Shown in pieces: positions 25,606 through 35,723 of a DNA stretch of 64,000 nt. This DNA is from Herbidospora solisilvae (GTDB lineage: Bacteria; Actinomycetota; Actinomycetes; Streptosporangiales; Streptosporangiaceae), in NCBI RefSeq assembly GCF_009901565.1, contig NZ_WXEW01000002.1, positions 186,001-250,000 on the forward strand. Direction: 5' to 3'. Position 1 is the stretch's first letter, and every line of letters begins with the position of its first letter. The translations under genes and the position numbers were made by a program. Under the pieces are notes generated by a model. The model did not search any database. It saw only the letters and a list, made by a program, of their open reading frames with translations, and was not told the DNA's origin.

Positions 25606-26531
25606 GTCTCCTGGAGGTCGCGGACCTGCGCGTGACGTTCCCGACGCCCGACGGCGACCTGCGGGCGGTGCGCGGCGTGTCGTTCGAGGTGCGGGCCGGG
25701 CAGACGCTCGGCGTCGTCGGCGAGTCGGGCTCGGGCAAGAGCGTCAGCGTCCAGGCGCTCCTGGGCCTGGTGCCCGGGGCGCGGGTCGAGGGATCGGCCC
25801 TGTTCGACGGCGAGCAGCTGATCGGCATGCCGGCCGAGCGGCTGCGGCGCATCCGCGGCGCCCGGATCGGCATGGTCTTCCAGGACCCGCTCTCCAGCCT
25901 GCACCCGATGTACTCCGTCGGCCGGCAGATCGCCGAGGCGGTCCTGGTGCACCGCCGGGTCGGCAAGGAGCAGGCCTGGTCGGTGGCCCGGGAGCGGCTC
26001 GAACAGGTCGGCATCCCCGGCGCGCGGGCCCGCGACTACCCCCACCAGTTCTCCGGCGGCATGCGCCAGCGGGTGATGATCGCCATGGCGATGGCCCTCG
26101 ATCCCGAGCTGATCATCGCCGACGAGCCGACCACGGCGCTCGACGCGACGGTCCGCGCCCAGATCCTCGAACTCCTCGGGCGGCTGGGCTGCGCTCTGAT
26201 CGTCATCACCCACGACCTGGGCGTCATCGCCGACATGGCCGACGACGTCATGGTCATGTACGCCGGCAAGCTCGTCGAGAAGGCCGGCCGCCGGGCGCTG
26301 TTCCGCGACCCGCGGCATCCGTACACCAGAGGCCTGCTCAACTCCCTGCCCAAGGGCAAGGAGCGCCTCACGCCCATCGAGGGCCGCCCTCCGAGCCTGC
26401 TCAGCCCGCCGGGCGGTTGTCCGTTCCACCCCCGCTGCCCGGTCCGCATCCCGCGCTGCCCGATCGAGGAGCCGCCGATGATCGGCCCCGAAGACCACCC
26501 CGACGCCTGCTGGCTGGAGGAGGGCCGATGA
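25602..26531 (+). CDS. Peptide ABC transporter ATP-binding protein, DppD type
   Basis: 309-residue ATPase. Walker A is GESGSGKS, the signature motif FSGGMRQR, Walker [13 protein letters not shown], and the switch His is in ITHDLG. The C-terminal oligopeptide-transporter extension carries a cysteine motif ([17 protein letters not shown]), which binds an iron-sulfur cluster in DppD/OppD-type proteins. The start overlaps the binding-protein stop as ATGA, and its own stop overlaps the next gene the same way. It forms a heterodimer with the following DppF-like ATPase and powers the two permeases downstream. Confidence 0.95.
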   Translation: MSLLEVADLRVTFPTPDGDLRAVRGVSFEVRAGQTLGVVGESGSGKSVSVQALLGLVPGARVEGSALFDGEQLIGMPAERLRRIRGARIGMVFQDPLSSLHPMYSVGRQIAEAVLVHRRVGKEQAWSVARERLEQVGIPGARARDYPHQFSGGMRQRVMIAMAMALDPELIIADEPTTALDATVRAQILELLGRLGCALIVITHDLGVIADMADDVMVMYAGKLVEKAGRRALFRDPRHPYTRGLLNSLPKGKERLTPIEGRPPSLLSPPGGCPFHPRCPVRIPRCPIEEPPMIGPEDHPDACWLEEGR

Positions 26532-27505
26532 GCCTCCTCGAGGTCTCCGACGTGCGGAAGTACTTCCCGATCAAGTCGGGCGTCTTCTTCCGGCGTGAGG
26601 TCGGCCGGGTGCACGCCGTCGACGGTGTCAGCCTGTCGGTCGAGGCCGGGGAGACGCTCGGCGTGGTGGGGGAGTCGGGCTGCGGCAAGTCGACGCTGGC
26701 CCGGTGCATGACCGGCCTGTACGAGGTGACCTCCGGGAAGATCACCTTCGACGGCGACATGCGGCGTGACGTGCAGATGGTCTTCCAGGACCCCTACGGC
26801 TCGCTGAACCCCCGCCGCCGGATCGGCTCGATCATCGCCGACCCGCTGGTCATCCACCGCGAGGGCACCGCCGCGTCGCGGCGCGAGCGGGTCAAGGAGC
26901 TGATGGCGCTCGTGGGCCTCAACCCCGAGCACTACAACCGCTTCCCCGCCGAGTTCTCCGGCGGCCAGCGCCAGCGTGTCGGCATCGCGCGGGCGCTGGC
27001 GCTGAACCCGCGCCTGGTCGTCTGCGACGAGCCCGTCTCCGCCCTGGACGTCTCCATCCAGGCCCAGGTCGTGAACCTGCTCAAGGACCTGCAGACCGAA
27101 CTCGGCCTGACCTACGTCTTCATCGCCCACGACCTGTCGGTGGTCCGGTACGTCAGCGACCGCGTGGCCGTCATGTACCTCGGCAAGATCGTCGAGATCG
27201 CCCCGGGCGAGGAACTGTACGAACGCCCCCGGCACCCCTACACGGCGGCCCTGCTGTCGGCCGCCTCGGTCGCCGACCCCGACCGGCCGAGGGACCGGGT
27301 GGTCCTGCGCGGCGACGTGCCGTCACCGATCTCGCCGCCGCGGGCCTGCCGTTTCCATCCCCGCTGCCCGAAGGCGCAGGAGAGGTGCACGGTCGAGGAG
27401 CCGCTGCTGCTGGGAGACGGCCACCAGTGGGCCTGCCACTTCCCCGTGGAACCGGGCGAACACCTGCGGAGCGCGGAGCCGGGGCTTGAGGGGAGGGCCG
27501 GGTGA
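26528..27505 (+). CDS. Peptide ABC transporter ATP-binding protein, DppF type
   Basis: 325-residue partner ATPase. Motifs in order: GESGCGKST (Walker A), [12 protein letters not shown] (Q-loop, typical of DppF/OppF), [15 protein letters not shown] (signature), [12 protein letters not shown] (Walker B) and IAHDLS (switch His). The C-terminal [15 protein letters not shown] is the family cysteine motif. It starts in ATGA with the DppD stop and ends in GTGA with the permease start, giving strict co-translation. It couples ATP hydrolysis to peptide import with the other four products of the operon. Confidence 0.95.
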   Translation: MSLLEVSDVRKYFPIKSGVFFRREVGRVHAVDGVSLSVEAGETLGVVGESGCGKSTLARCMTGLYEVTSGKITFDGDMRRDVQMVFQDPYGSLNPRRRIGSIIADPLVIHREGTAASRRERVKELMALVGLNPEHYNRFPAEFSGGQRQRVGIARALALNPRLVVCDEPVSALDVSIQAQVVNLLKDLQTELGLTYVFIAHDLSVVRYVSDRVAVMYLGKIVEIAPGEELYERPRHPYTAALLSAASVADPDRPRDRVVLRGDVPSPISPPRACRFHPRCPKAQERCTVEEPLLLGDGHQWACHFPVEPGEHLRSAEPGLEGRAG

Positions 27506-28422
27506 GTCTCACCGACGCCGCCTTCGAGGCGGAGCCCGTCCACGTCGAGGTCGTGCACGGCAAGGGGCCGTGGCGGCTGGCCTGGGAGCGGTTGCGCCGG
27601 GACAAGGCGGCGGTCGCGTCGATGGTCGTGATCGTGCTGGTCGCCCTGCTGGCGATCCTCGCGCCGCTGTTCGCGCTGATCACCGGGCACGACCCGCTGA
27701 CGCAGTACCCCTCGACCGCGCTGACGCCCGAAGGGCTGCCCGTCGGGCCGGGTGCCGACTTCTGGCTCGGGGCCGACAGCCTCGGGCGGGACCTGTTCGT
27801 CCGGCTCGCCTACGGGGCGCGGATCTCGTTGCTCGTGGGCCTGAGCGCGACCGTGCTGGCCACGGTGTTCGGGGTGGTCGTCGGGCTGCTCGCCGGGTTC
27901 TACGGCGGGTGGGTCGACGGGGTGCTCGCGCGGGTGCTCGACGTCGTGCTGAGCTTCCCCTACCTGCTGGTCGCGATCGTGCTGGTCGCCGCCGTGGGGG
28001 CGTCGGTGCCGCTGACGATCTTCGTCATCGCGTTCTTCTCGTTCGCGGCCATGGCGCGGGTGGTGCGGGGGCAGACGATCGGGTTCCGGGAGCGGGAGTT
28101 CACCGAGGCCGTCCGGTCGCTCGGCGCCTCGCCGCTGCGGATCATGGTCATCGACGTGCTGCCGAACCTGGTCGCGCCGGTCACCGTGCTCGCCTCGCTG
28201 CTCATCCCGACCTCGATCGTCTTCGAGGCCACGCTCAGCTTCCTGGGGCTCGGGGTCGACCCGCGCACCCCGAGCTGGGGCGCCATCCTGGCCGACTCGA
28301 CCGACTTCTACCGGGTGGCCCCCGGGCTGCTGGTCTTCCCGGCCGTGCTGCTGCTGCTCACCACGCTCGCGTTCAACCTCCTCGGGGACGGCATCCGCGA
28401 CGCACTCGACCCCAGGAGGTGA
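27502..28422 (+). CDS. Peptide ABC transporter permease, DppC type
   Basis: 306-residue inner-membrane permease. An N-terminal helix ([19 protein letters not shown]) precedes an OppC-like extracellular loop containing [20 protein letters not shown], then five more helices. The cytoplasmic EAA loop is [18 protein letters not shown], which contacts the ATPases. The GTG start overlaps the DppF stop (GTGA). Note the DppC-type gene precedes the DppB-type gene here, the reverse of the usual dpp order. Confidence 0.93.
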   Translation: MSLTDAAFEAEPVHVEVVHGKGPWRLAWERLRRDKAAVASMVVIVLVALLAILAPLFALITGHDPLTQYPSTALTPEGLPVGPGADFWLGADSLGRDLFVRLAYGARISLLVGLSATVLATVFGVVVGLLAGFYGGWVDGVLARVLDVVLSFPYLLVAIVLVAAVGASVPLTIFVIAFFSFAAMARVVRGQTIGFREREFTEAVRSLGASPLRIMVIDVLPNLVAPVTVLASLLIPTSIVFEATLSFLGLGVDPRTPSWGAILADSTDFYRVAPGLLVFPAVLLLLTTLAFNLLGDGIRDALDPRR

Positions 28423-28425
28423 CCT

Positions 28426-29379
28426 GTGTGGCGCTTTCTCATCCGGCGGATCGTCTTCGGGATCGTCGTGTTGTGGCTGGTCGCCACCACGGTGTTCCTG
28501 CTGTTCTTCGCCGGCCCGGCCGACAGCGTGGCGCGGCGGCTGGCCGGGCCCCGCGCGCCCATCGAGGTCGTCGAGCAGATCAAGGACACCCTCGGGCTCG
28601 ACCGGCCGCTGTTCACCCAGTACGCCGGCTTCCTCGGCGGCCTGCTGCGCGGTGACCTCGGGACCTCGTTCATCAGCCAGACGCCCGTCTCCACGCTCAT
28701 CCTCCAGAGCCTGCCCGGCACGTTGTGGCTGGTCTTCGGCGCGGCCGTGCTGTGGATGATCATGGGGGTGGGCGGCGGGGTGATCTCGGCGACCAAGCCG
28801 CGCAGCCTGCGCGACCGCACGCTCACCGTGCTGGTCCTGGCCGGGATCTCGTTGCCGACCTTCGTGCTCGGCATCCTGATGATCTATCTCGCCCTGTCGG
28901 TCTTCCCGGGGTCGGGGCTGCAACCCGGCCCCTACATCTCCCCGTTCATCGACGTCGGGGCGTTCCTGTCGACCATGGTCATGCCGTGGGTCTGCCTGGC
29001 GGTGGTCCAGGCGGCGGTCTACGTGCGGCTGACCCGGGGGTCGATGCTCGACACGCTGGGGGAGGACTTCATCCGTACGGCGCGGGCCAAGGGGGTGCCC
29101 GAACGGTCGGTCACCTACCGGCACGGCCTGCGGGCCGCGCTGACGCCGGTGATCACCCAGTTCGGCGTGGACGTCGGGACCCTCCTCGGCGGCGTCGTCG
29201 TCACCGAATCGGTCTTCGGTCTGCAGGGGATCGGGCAGCTCATGATCCGGTCGGTGCGCGACGGCGACCTGCCCGTCATCATCGGCGCGGCCATCCTGGC
29301 CGCCGCGTTCATCGTGCTCGCCAACATTCTCGTGGACGTGGCGTACTCGTTCCTCGATCCACGCGTTCGGCTCGCCTGA
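28426..29379 (+). CDS. Peptide ABC transporter permease, DppB type
   Basis: 317-residue permease with the DppB N-terminus (FLIRRIVFGIVVLWLVATTV, then a DTLGLDRPLFTQY loop) and six helices. The EAA loop reads DFIRTARAKGVPERSV. GTG 28426 follows the DppC stop by three bases, with AGGAGG just before it. Last gene of the first peptide operon; the second operon starts about 50 bases on, in the same direction, without a visible terminator hairpin between, so read-through is possible. Confidence 0.93.
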   Translation: MWRFLIRRIVFGIVVLWLVATTVFLLFFAGPADSVARRLAGPRAPIEVVEQIKDTLGLDRPLFTQYAGFLGGLLRGDLGTSFISQTPVSTLILQSLPGTLWLVFGAAVLWMIMGVGGGVISATKPRSLRDRTLTVLVLAGISLPTFVLGILMIYLALSVFPGSGLQPGPYISPFIDVGAFLSTMVMPWVCLAVVQAAVYVRLTRGSMLDTLGEDFIRTARAKGVPERSVTYRHGLRAALTPVITQFGVDVGTLLGGVVVTESVFGLQGIGQLMIRSVRDGDLPVIIGAAILAAAFIVLANILVDVAYSFLDPRVRLA

Positions 29380-29429
29380 TTTGATCACGCTCTGCCACTA
29401 CTCTGTGACGCGAGGTGGTGGTGGGAATC

Positions 29430-30374
29430 ATGGTGCGACTGGTGAACTACACAGCGTTGATCGTCGTCGCCTCCAGCCTGGCGTGGCTGCTGGCCGCGGT
29501 GACGCTCGACCCCAGGGCCAACTACGCCGGCCGCACCCCCGCGCCGCCGGCCGCCGTGGTCGACGCCGCCCTGTCCGAGGTCAACCTCAACGACCGCGAC
29601 CCGCTGCTCGACCGCTACCTCACCTGGGCCTCCGGCCTCGTGCGCGGCGACTTCGGCCGCACCTGGGACGGCCTCAGCGTCGGCGCCGACCTGGCCGAGC
29701 GCGCCGGGGTGACGCTCCGGCTGGTGACGGCGGGGCTGGTCGCCGGAGCGCTGATCGGGCTCACCGTGGGCACGCTGGCGGCCGTCCACCACCGCCGCTG
29801 GTTCGACCGGTTGTCGGGCGGGGTGGTGTTCCTGCTGCTGGCGGTGCCGGCGGTCGTGCTCGCCAACGTGCTGATCCTCGGCGCGATCTGGGTCAACGAC
29901 ACGACCGGCACCCGCTTTTTGATGGTCAGCGGCGAGACCACCACCGGCGGCCTGCTCGACCGGCTCGGGCATCTGGTGCTGCCCGCCCTCACCCTCGCGC
30001 TGCCGCTGGCCGCGGTCGTCAGCCGCTACCAGCGCAACACGATGCTCGACGTGCTGAACGCCGACCACGTCCGCACCGCACGCGCCAAGGGGCTGCCCCG
30101 GCGCACGGTCATCGTCAAACACGCGCTGCGGACCGCGCTGATCCCCACGTCGGCCTACCTGACCTTCACCTTCGGCGCGCTGCTGGTCGGCTCGACCGTC
30201 ACCGAGACGGTCTTCGGCCGCCACGGCCTCGGGCAGCGCCTCATCGCCGCGATCCGGACCGGCGACGTCAACACCGTCGCCGCGATCACCACCGTGGCCG
30301 CCGTGGCGCTGCTGCTGTCGGCCGTCGCGGCCGACGTGCTCCAGCGGGTGCTCAACCCCGGGAGGGCCCGATGA
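29430..30374 (+). CDS. Peptide ABC transporter permease, DppB type (second operon)
   Basis: About 314 residues with an N-terminal helix and the EAA loop DHVRTARAKGLPRRTVIVKH. It is more diverged from typical DppB than the first-operon copy, with a shortened front loop (the usual LGLDxP stretch appears as NLNDRDPLLDRYL). ATG 29430 is preferred over GTG 29415 because GGTGGTGGG lies directly before it. First gene of an operon in reversed order: two permeases, a fused ATPase, then the binding protein. Product ends in ATGA with the next start. Confidence 0.9.
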   Translation: MVRLVNYTALIVVASSLAWLLAAVTLDPRANYAGRTPAPPAAVVDAALSEVNLNDRDPLLDRYLTWASGLVRGDFGRTWDGLSVGADLAERAGVTLRLVTAGLVAGALIGLTVGTLAAVHHRRWFDRLSGGVVFLLLAVPAVVLANVLILGAIWVNDTTGTRFLMVSGETTTGGLLDRLGHLVLPALTLALPLAAVVSRYQRNTMLDVLNADHVRTARAKGLPRRTVIVKHALRTALIPTSAYLTFTFGALLVGSTVTETVFGRHGLGQRLIAAIRTGDVNTVAAITTVAAVALLLSAVAADVLQRVLNPGRAR

Positions 30375-31243
30375 GCGCGACGCTCCCCGACATCGCCACA
30401 CCGGTCGAGACGCCCCCGCCGGCCCGGCCGAGGATGTTCTCGGCCACCGGCGTCGCCGGGCTCGCCCTGCTCAGCTTCCTGGCCGCGCTCGCCGTGCTCG
30501 GGCCGATCCTGGTGCCCTGGACGGCCGCCGACCGCGACTTCGAGGCCTTCCTGTCGCCGCCTTCGGCCGACCACCCCTTCGGCACGACCCCCTCCGGCGG
30601 CGACATCCTCGTCCTCACCCTGCTGGGCCTGCGCAGGTCGCTGCTCATCGGGCTCGTCGTGGCCGTCGCGGCGACGACCGTGGCGGCGCTCGTGGGGGCG
30701 TTCGCGGGCTACTTCCTCGGCTGGGTCGACCGCACCCTGATGTGGGTCACCGACCTGCTGCTGGTCATCCCGGCGTTTCTCGTCGTCGCGGTCGTCTCGT
30801 CGGGGCAGGACGACTGGATCGCCCTGGTCGTGCTGCTGGCGGCGTTCATGTGGATGGTGACGGCGAAGGCGGTGCGCGGGGCCGCCATCGCGGCGCGCGA
30901 CCGCGAATACGTGAAGGCGGCCCGGTTCATGGGCGTGCCGTCGCATCGCGTCGTGCTGCGCCACGTCGTGCCCAACCTCGCCTCGCTGCTGGTCGCCGAC
31001 GCCACCGTGAACGTCAGCGCGGCGATCCTCGCCGAGACGTCGCTGGCCTACTTCGGGTTCGGCGTGGTGCCGCCCGACGTGTCGCTCGGGTCGCTGATCG
31101 CCGACGGGGCGCCGACCGCGCTCTACGCGCCCTGGACCTTCTGGTGGGCGGCCGGGCTGCTCATCGCCCTGATCGTCGCGGTCAACCTGGTCGGCGACGA
31201 CCTGCGCGACCGGTTCGACCCCTCCCTGCGAGCGTACGCATGA
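30371..31243 (+). CDS. Peptide ABC transporter permease, DppC type (second operon)
   Basis: 290-residue permease. A Pro-rich cytoplasmic N-terminus (TPVETPPPARPR) precedes the first helix; HPFGTTPSGGDILVLTLLG is the DppC loop, in a variant that lacks the usual GRD. The EAA loop is REYVKAARFMGVPSHRV, and GDDLRDRFDPSLR is the conserved C-terminal end. It overlaps both neighbours by ATGA. It forms the channel with the preceding permease. Confidence 0.93.
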   Translation: MSATLPDIATPVETPPPARPRMFSATGVAGLALLSFLAALAVLGPILVPWTAADRDFEAFLSPPSADHPFGTTPSGGDILVLTLLGLRRSLLIGLVVAVAATTVAALVGAFAGYFLGWVDRTLMWVTDLLLVIPAFLVVAVVSSGQDDWIALVVLLAAFMWMVTAKAVRGAAIAARDREYVKAARFMGVPSHRVVLRHVVPNLASLLVADATVNVSAAILAETSLAYFGFGVVPPDVSLGSLIADGAPTALYAPWTFWWAAGLLIALIVAVNLVGDDLRDRFDPSLRAYA

Positions 31244-32919
31244 TCGACGTCACCGACCTGTCCATCTCGTTCGGCACGACGCCGGCCGTGCGGAACCTGA
31301 GCTTCTCCGTCGCGCGGGGCGAGGTCCTCGGGCTCATCGGGGAGTCGGGCTCCGGGAAGTCGGCGACCGCGCTGGCCGTCATGGGGCTGCTGCCGCGCAC
31401 CGCGTCCACGACCGGGTCGATCCGGCTGGACGGCGAGGAGCTCACCACCGCCTCCGAGAAGCGGCTGACCGCGCTGCGCGGGCGGGCGATGGCCATCGTG
31501 TTCCAGGATCCGCTGCAGGCGTTCACGCCCGTCCACCGCGTCGGGGCGCAGATCGCCGAGGCGATCAGGGCCCACCAGCGGGTGCCCCGCAAGGTCGCCG
31601 CGCGGCGGGCGGTGGAGCTGCTCGACCTGGTCGGCATCCGCGACCCCCACCAGCGGGCCAGGTCCTACCCCCACGAGTTCTCCGGCGGCATGCGGCAGCG
31701 CGCGCTCATCGCGATGGCCATCGCCAACGGCCCCGACCTGCTCATCGCCGACGAGCCGACGACCGCGCTCGACGTGACCGTCCGGGCCCACGTGCTCGAC
31801 GTGCTGAAAACCGTGCGGCGGGAGACCGGCGCGGCGCTGCTGCTCATCACCCACGACCTCTCCGTGGTCGCCCGGGCGGCCGACCGCGTCCACGTCCTGC
31901 GGCACGGCCAGACCGTCGAGACCGGCACGGTCGACGAGGTGCTGCGCGCGCCGCGGGAGGCGTACACGAAGACCCTGATCGCGGCGGCGGAGGCCGGCGA
32001 CCGGCCCGCGGCCGCGCGGCCGGTCCGGACCGTCCTGGAAGTCCGCGACCTGGTCAGGCACCACCCCGGCGTCAAGGCGGTCGACGGGGTCAGCTTCGAC
32101 CTGCGCTCGGGCGAGACCCTCGGGCTCGTCGGCGAGTCGGGGTCGGGCAAGACCACCCTCCTCATGGAGATCATGGCGCTGGCCCGGCCGCAGCGGGGCC
32201 GCGTCACCGTGCTCGGCCGCGACACCGCCCACCTGTCCCGGCGCGACCGCCGGCGGGTCCGGCGCGACCTGCAGATCGTCTTCCAGGACCCGTCGGCCTC
32301 GCTCGACCCGCGCATGACCGTCGGCGCGATCGTCGCCGAGCCGCTCACCACCCACGGCCGCTCACCCGACCGGGTCCCGGAGCTGCTGGAGCAGGTGGGC
32401 CTGCCGGCGGCATACGCCGCCCGCCACCCCGTCCACCTCTCCGGCGGCCAGCGCCAGCGGGTGGCCATCGCCAGGGCCATCGCGCTCGACCCCGAGGTTC
32501 TGGTGCTCGACGAACCCGTCTCGTCCCTCGACCCGACCGTCCGCGCCGAGATCGTCGCGCTGCTGGAGGACCTGCGCGCCGAACGCGGCCTGTCCTACCT
32601 GTTCGTCGCCCACGACCTGCCGCTGATCCGGCGCGTGGCCGACCGCGTGGCGGTCATGTACCGGGGCCGGATCGCCGAGATCGGCCCGGCCCACCAGGTC
32701 TTCACCGCCCCCGGCCATCCGTACACGCGGGCGCTGCTGCGCGCCTCCGCCCTGCGCGACGACGACCCCACGCCCGCCACGGGCTGCCGTTTCCGCCCCC
32801 GCTGTCCCCTGTACGCCGAGCTCCCCGCCGCCCCGAGATCCCGCTGCGTCACCGAGGAACCCGAGATCAGCGGCGAATCGGGGGCCGCCTGCCACCACCA
32901 TCCAGGAGAAGCACCGTGA
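31240..32919 (+). CDS. Fused DppD-DppF dual ATP-binding protein
   Basis: 559 residues carrying both ATPases of a peptide importer in one chain. Half 1 (about 1-255): [37 protein letters not shown] and ITHDLS. Half 2 (about 265-559): [47 protein letters not shown] and VAHDLP, then the cysteine motif GCRFRPRCPLY. The first half lacks the C-terminal cysteine motif seen in the free DppD of the neighbouring operon. The fusion enforces equal amounts of the two ATPases. ATGA and GTGA overlaps tie it to the genes either side. Confidence 0.94.
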   Translation: MIDVTDLSISFGTTPAVRNLSFSVARGEVLGLIGESGSGKSATALAVMGLLPRTASTTGSIRLDGEELTTASEKRLTALRGRAMAIVFQDPLQAFTPVHRVGAQIAEAIRAHQRVPRKVAARRAVELLDLVGIRDPHQRARSYPHEFSGGMRQRALIAMAIANGPDLLIADEPTTALDVTVRAHVLDVLKTVRRETGAALLLITHDLSVVARAADRVHVLRHGQTVETGTVDEVLRAPREAYTKTLIAAAEAGDRPAAARPVRTVLEVRDLVRHHPGVKAVDGVSFDLRSGETLGLVGESGSGKTTLLMEIMALARPQRGRVTVLGRDTAHLSRRDRRRVRRDLQIVFQDPSASLDPRMTVGAIVAEPLTTHGRSPDRVPELLEQVGLPAAYAARHPVHLSGGQRQRVAIARAIALDPEVLVLDEPVSSLDPTVRAEIVALLEDLRAERGLSYLFVAHDLPLIRRVADRVAVMYRGRIAEIGPAHQVFTAPGHPYTRALLRASALRDDDPTPATGCRFRPRCPLYAELPAAPRSRCVTEEPEISGESGAACHHHPGEAP

Positions 32920-34589
32920 AACGCGCATGCGCCCTGCTACTGGCCCTGACCACCGCCGCCTGCGCGGCCCAGCCGGGGACGCCCGGCGAGCAGGCCGCCC
33001 CGGTCACCGCCGCCGACCTCAACCTGACCCCGCGCGCCGAGGTCAAGACCGGCGGCACCCTCCGCTGGGGCCTGACCGAATATCCGGCCCAGTGGAACCA
33101 GAACCACATCGACGGCAACCACACCAACGTCAAGACCGTCATGGACGCCCTGATGCCCCGCCCGTTCCGCGCCGACGAACACGGGGTGCTCGCGCTCGAC
33201 CCCGACTACGTCGCCGCGGCCGACGTGACGTCGACCTCGCCGAAGCAGGTGGTGACGTACACGCTGAACCCGAAGGCCCGCTGGTCGACCGGCCAGCCGA
33301 TCACGTGGGCCGACTACGACGCCCAGTGGAGGGCGCTGCGCGGCAAGGACCCGGCCTTCCACGTCGCCAACGTCACCGGCTACCAGGACATCGCGTCGGT
33401 CGCCCGGGGCCGCGACGACTTCCAGGTGGTGGTCACCTTCGCGCGGCCGTTCGGCGATTGGCGGTCGTTGTTCGCGCCGCTCTACCCGAAGAGCGCGACC
33501 GCCTCTCCGCAGGCCTTCAACGCGGGCTGGGTCGGCAAGATCCCGGTTACGGCCGGTCCGTTCCGGTTCGGCGCCTTCGACACCCGGGCCAAGACGATCA
33601 CGCTCAACCGCGACGAGAAGTGGTGGGGCGAGCCCGCCAAGCTCGACTCGATCGTGTTCCGCGGCCTGGAGTCCGACGCCCGCGTCGCCGCCTTCGCCAA
33701 CGGCGAGCTCGACGTGTTCGACATCGGCCCCTCGGCGGCCGACCTCTCGCGCGCCAAGTCGGCCGAGGGCGCGGTGGTGCGCCAGGCGGCCGGTCCCGAC
33801 TTCCGCCACTTCACCTTCAACGGCGAGAGCCCGATCCTCTCCGACATCCGGGTCCGCCAGGCCGTCGCCCTGGGCATCGACCGGGCCGTCATCGCCAAGA
33901 GCGACCTGAAGGGCCTCAACTGGCCGGTCACGCTGCTCGACAACCACTTCCTGATGAACAGCCAGCAGGGCTACCGCCCCAACGCGGGCGAGCTCGCCGG
34001 CCCCGACGCCGCCCGCGCCGGGGCGCTGCTCGACGCGGCCGGCTGGCGGATGAACGGCGCGGTCCGCCAGAAGGCCGGCAAGCAGCTCGACCTGCGCTTC
34101 GTCATCCCCTCGGGCCTGCAGCTCGCCCGTTCGGAGGGTGAGATCACCCAGGCCATGCTGGCCAAGCTCGGCATCAAGCTGACGATCGAGACCGTCCCGA
34201 GCAACGACTTCTTCACCAAGTACGTCATCCCCGGCAACTACGACATCGCGCCCTTCTCCTACGTCGGCACCCCGTTCCCGGTCTCGGCCTCCTACGGCAC
34301 CTACGCCGACGGCGTGCGCTCCCAGGGCGACGACATCTCGTGGAACGCCAACCTCGGCCGCAGCGGCAACGCCGAGATCGACACGAAGCTGCGGGCGGCC
34401 ATGGCCGAGCTCGACCCCGCCAAGGCGCTCAAGCTGATCAACGAGGCCGACCGGCTGGTGTGGCGCGAGGTCAACGTCCTGCCGCTCTACCAGCGGCCGC
34501 AGACCGTGGCCGTCGACGCCAAGCTGGCCAACGTCGGGGCCCGCGGGTTCCGCGACCTCGACTACGCCGACATCGGATTCGTGTCGTAG
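32916..34589 (+). CDS. Peptide ABC transporter substrate-binding lipoprotein (second operon)
   Basis: 557-residue family 5 binding protein with lipobox TAAC (Cys16). GGTLRWGLTEYPAQWNQNHI and DIRVRQAVALGIDRAVIAK are typical family segments. The sequence is clearly different from the first-operon binding protein, so the two systems should have different ligands. This class with TEYPAQWN-like fronts is frequent in actinomycetes; several relatives are annotated as peptide or Bld261-type importers, but function here is inferred only. GTG start in GTGA with the fused ATPase stop. Last gene of the operon. Confidence 0.92.
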   Translation: MKRACALLLALTTAACAAQPGTPGEQAAPVTAADLNLTPRAEVKTGGTLRWGLTEYPAQWNQNHIDGNHTNVKTVMDALMPRPFRADEHGVLALDPDYVAAADVTSTSPKQVVTYTLNPKARWSTGQPITWADYDAQWRALRGKDPAFHVANVTGYQDIASVARGRDDFQVVVTFARPFGDWRSLFAPLYPKSATASPQAFNAGWVGKIPVTAGPFRFGAFDTRAKTITLNRDEKWWGEPAKLDSIVFRGLESDARVAAFANGELDVFDIGPSAADLSRAKSAEGAVVRQAAGPDFRHFTFNGESPILSDIRVRQAVALGIDRAVIAKSDLKGLNWPVTLLDNHFLMNSQQGYRPNAGELAGPDAARAGALLDAAGWRMNGAVRQKAGKQLDLRFVIPSGLQLARSEGEITQAMLAKLGIKLTIETVPSNDFFTKYVIPGNYDIAPFSYVGTPFPVSASYGTYADGVRSQGDDISWNANLGRSGNAEIDTKLRAAMAELDPAKALKLINEADRLVWREVNVLPLYQRPQTVAVDAKLANVGARGFRDLDYADIGFVS

Positions 34590-34610
34590 CCGTCCGATAG
34601 CGTGCGGGCC

Positions 34611-35723
34611 ATGGACCTGACCTGGCCCCAAGTGCTGGCCTGGCGGCTCGGCCGCCAGTTCGTGACCTCCCCCGGCCCCGGCGTGGTGGCCGTGGCCGAA
34701 CGGCTCTGCGGGGTGCAGGCCCAGGTCGCGTCCTCGGCCGAGCTGGCGATCTCGCTCCGGCTCGGCCGCCCGGCCGGGCCGGAGATCGAGCAGGCCCTCT
34801 GGACCGACCAGACCCTCATCAAGACGTGGTCGATCCGGGGCACCCTCCACCTGCTGCCGACCGCCTCGTGGCCGGTCTACCGCGCGGTGCTCGGCACCCT
34901 CCGCTACTGGGACAAACCCTCCTGGCACCGCGGCAGCGGCGTGTCGGCGGGCGAGCTCGACGCCATCATCGGCGCGGTGCCCCAGGCGCTCGCCGGAGGG
35001 CCGCTGACCAGGGAGGAGCTGGTCGACGCCGTGATCATGGTGACCGGCGACGAGCACCTGCGCGAGAAGCTGGCCTCCGGCTGGGGCCAGCTCTTCAAAC
35101 CGCTGAGCTTCCTCGGCGAGCTCTGCCACGGAGTGCCACGCGGCGGCAAGGTGACGTTCACCGTGCCGCCGAGAGTGGGGGAGACGTCCCCGGAGGAGGG
35201 TGGCGTCGAGCTGCTGCGGGCCTTCCTGGGCGCCCACGGCCCGGCGAGCATGGCCGCCTTCGACGGGTGGTTGTTCCGAGGGCTGACCCGGCGCGCGGTC
35301 CTCCGCCAGTGGTTCGCCGACCTCGCGCCCGCGACGATCACCGTCGAGGGCGAGGAGCTGTTCGTCCTGCCCGAACACGTCGACGACCTGAAAGCGGCCC
35401 GCCCGTCCGAGGAGACCTTCCTGCTGGCCGGTTTCGACCAATACGTGATGGGCGCGCCCCGCGATCTGGAGCCCCTCCTGCCGGCGGCGGCGAAGGCGGC
35501 GGTCAGCAGAACGGCCGGCTGGATCTCCCCGGTCGTCGTCCACGGGGGCCGCGTGGTCGGCACCTGGGACGCCCGCGACGGCGTGCTGACCGCGACCATG
35601 CTGGAGGAGGCGCCCGGCGTGGAGAAGGCGGCCGAGAAGGTCGTCGCCGTCTGGGGCCGACCCTTCGACGTGGTGGTCAGCCGCCCCGGCGCGGCCGGAA
35701 ACGGAGCAGGTCGCCCGGCCTGA
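34611..35723 (+). CDS. AlkZ-like winged-helix DNA glycosylase (HTH_42)
   Basis: 370 residues of the HTH_42/YcaQ family, tandem winged helices that bind DNA. The catalytic Q-x-Q motif of AlkZ/YcaQ glycosylases is present at Gln36-Ala-Gln38 (GVQAQV), followed by TLIKTWSIRGTLHLLP, the conserved strand region. Characterised members remove bulky alkylated bases or unhook interstrand crosslinks, some as self-resistance to natural products. No biosynthetic cluster is adjacent, so housekeeping alkylation repair is more likely (inference). GATAGC about 10 bases before ATG 34611 could be a -10 box for a leaderless message. The last 47 bases overlap the convergent pxpC gene. Confidence 0.82.
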   Translation: MDLTWPQVLAWRLGRQFVTSPGPGVVAVAERLCGVQAQVASSAELAISLRLGRPAGPEIEQALWTDQTLIKTWSIRGTLHLLPTASWPVYRAVLGTLRYWDKPSWHRGSGVSAGELDAIIGAVPQALAGGPLTREELVDAVIMVTGDEHLREKLASGWGQLFKPLSFLGELCHGVPRGGKVTFTVPPRVGETSPEEGGVELLRAFLGAHGPASMAAFDGWLFRGLTRRAVLRQWFADLAPATITVEGEELFVLPEHVDDLKAARPSEETFLLAGFDQYVMGAPRDLEPLLPAAAKAAVSRTAGWISPVVVHGGRVVGTWDARDGVLTATMLEEAPGVEKAAEKVVAVWGRPFDVVVSRPGAAGNGAGRPA

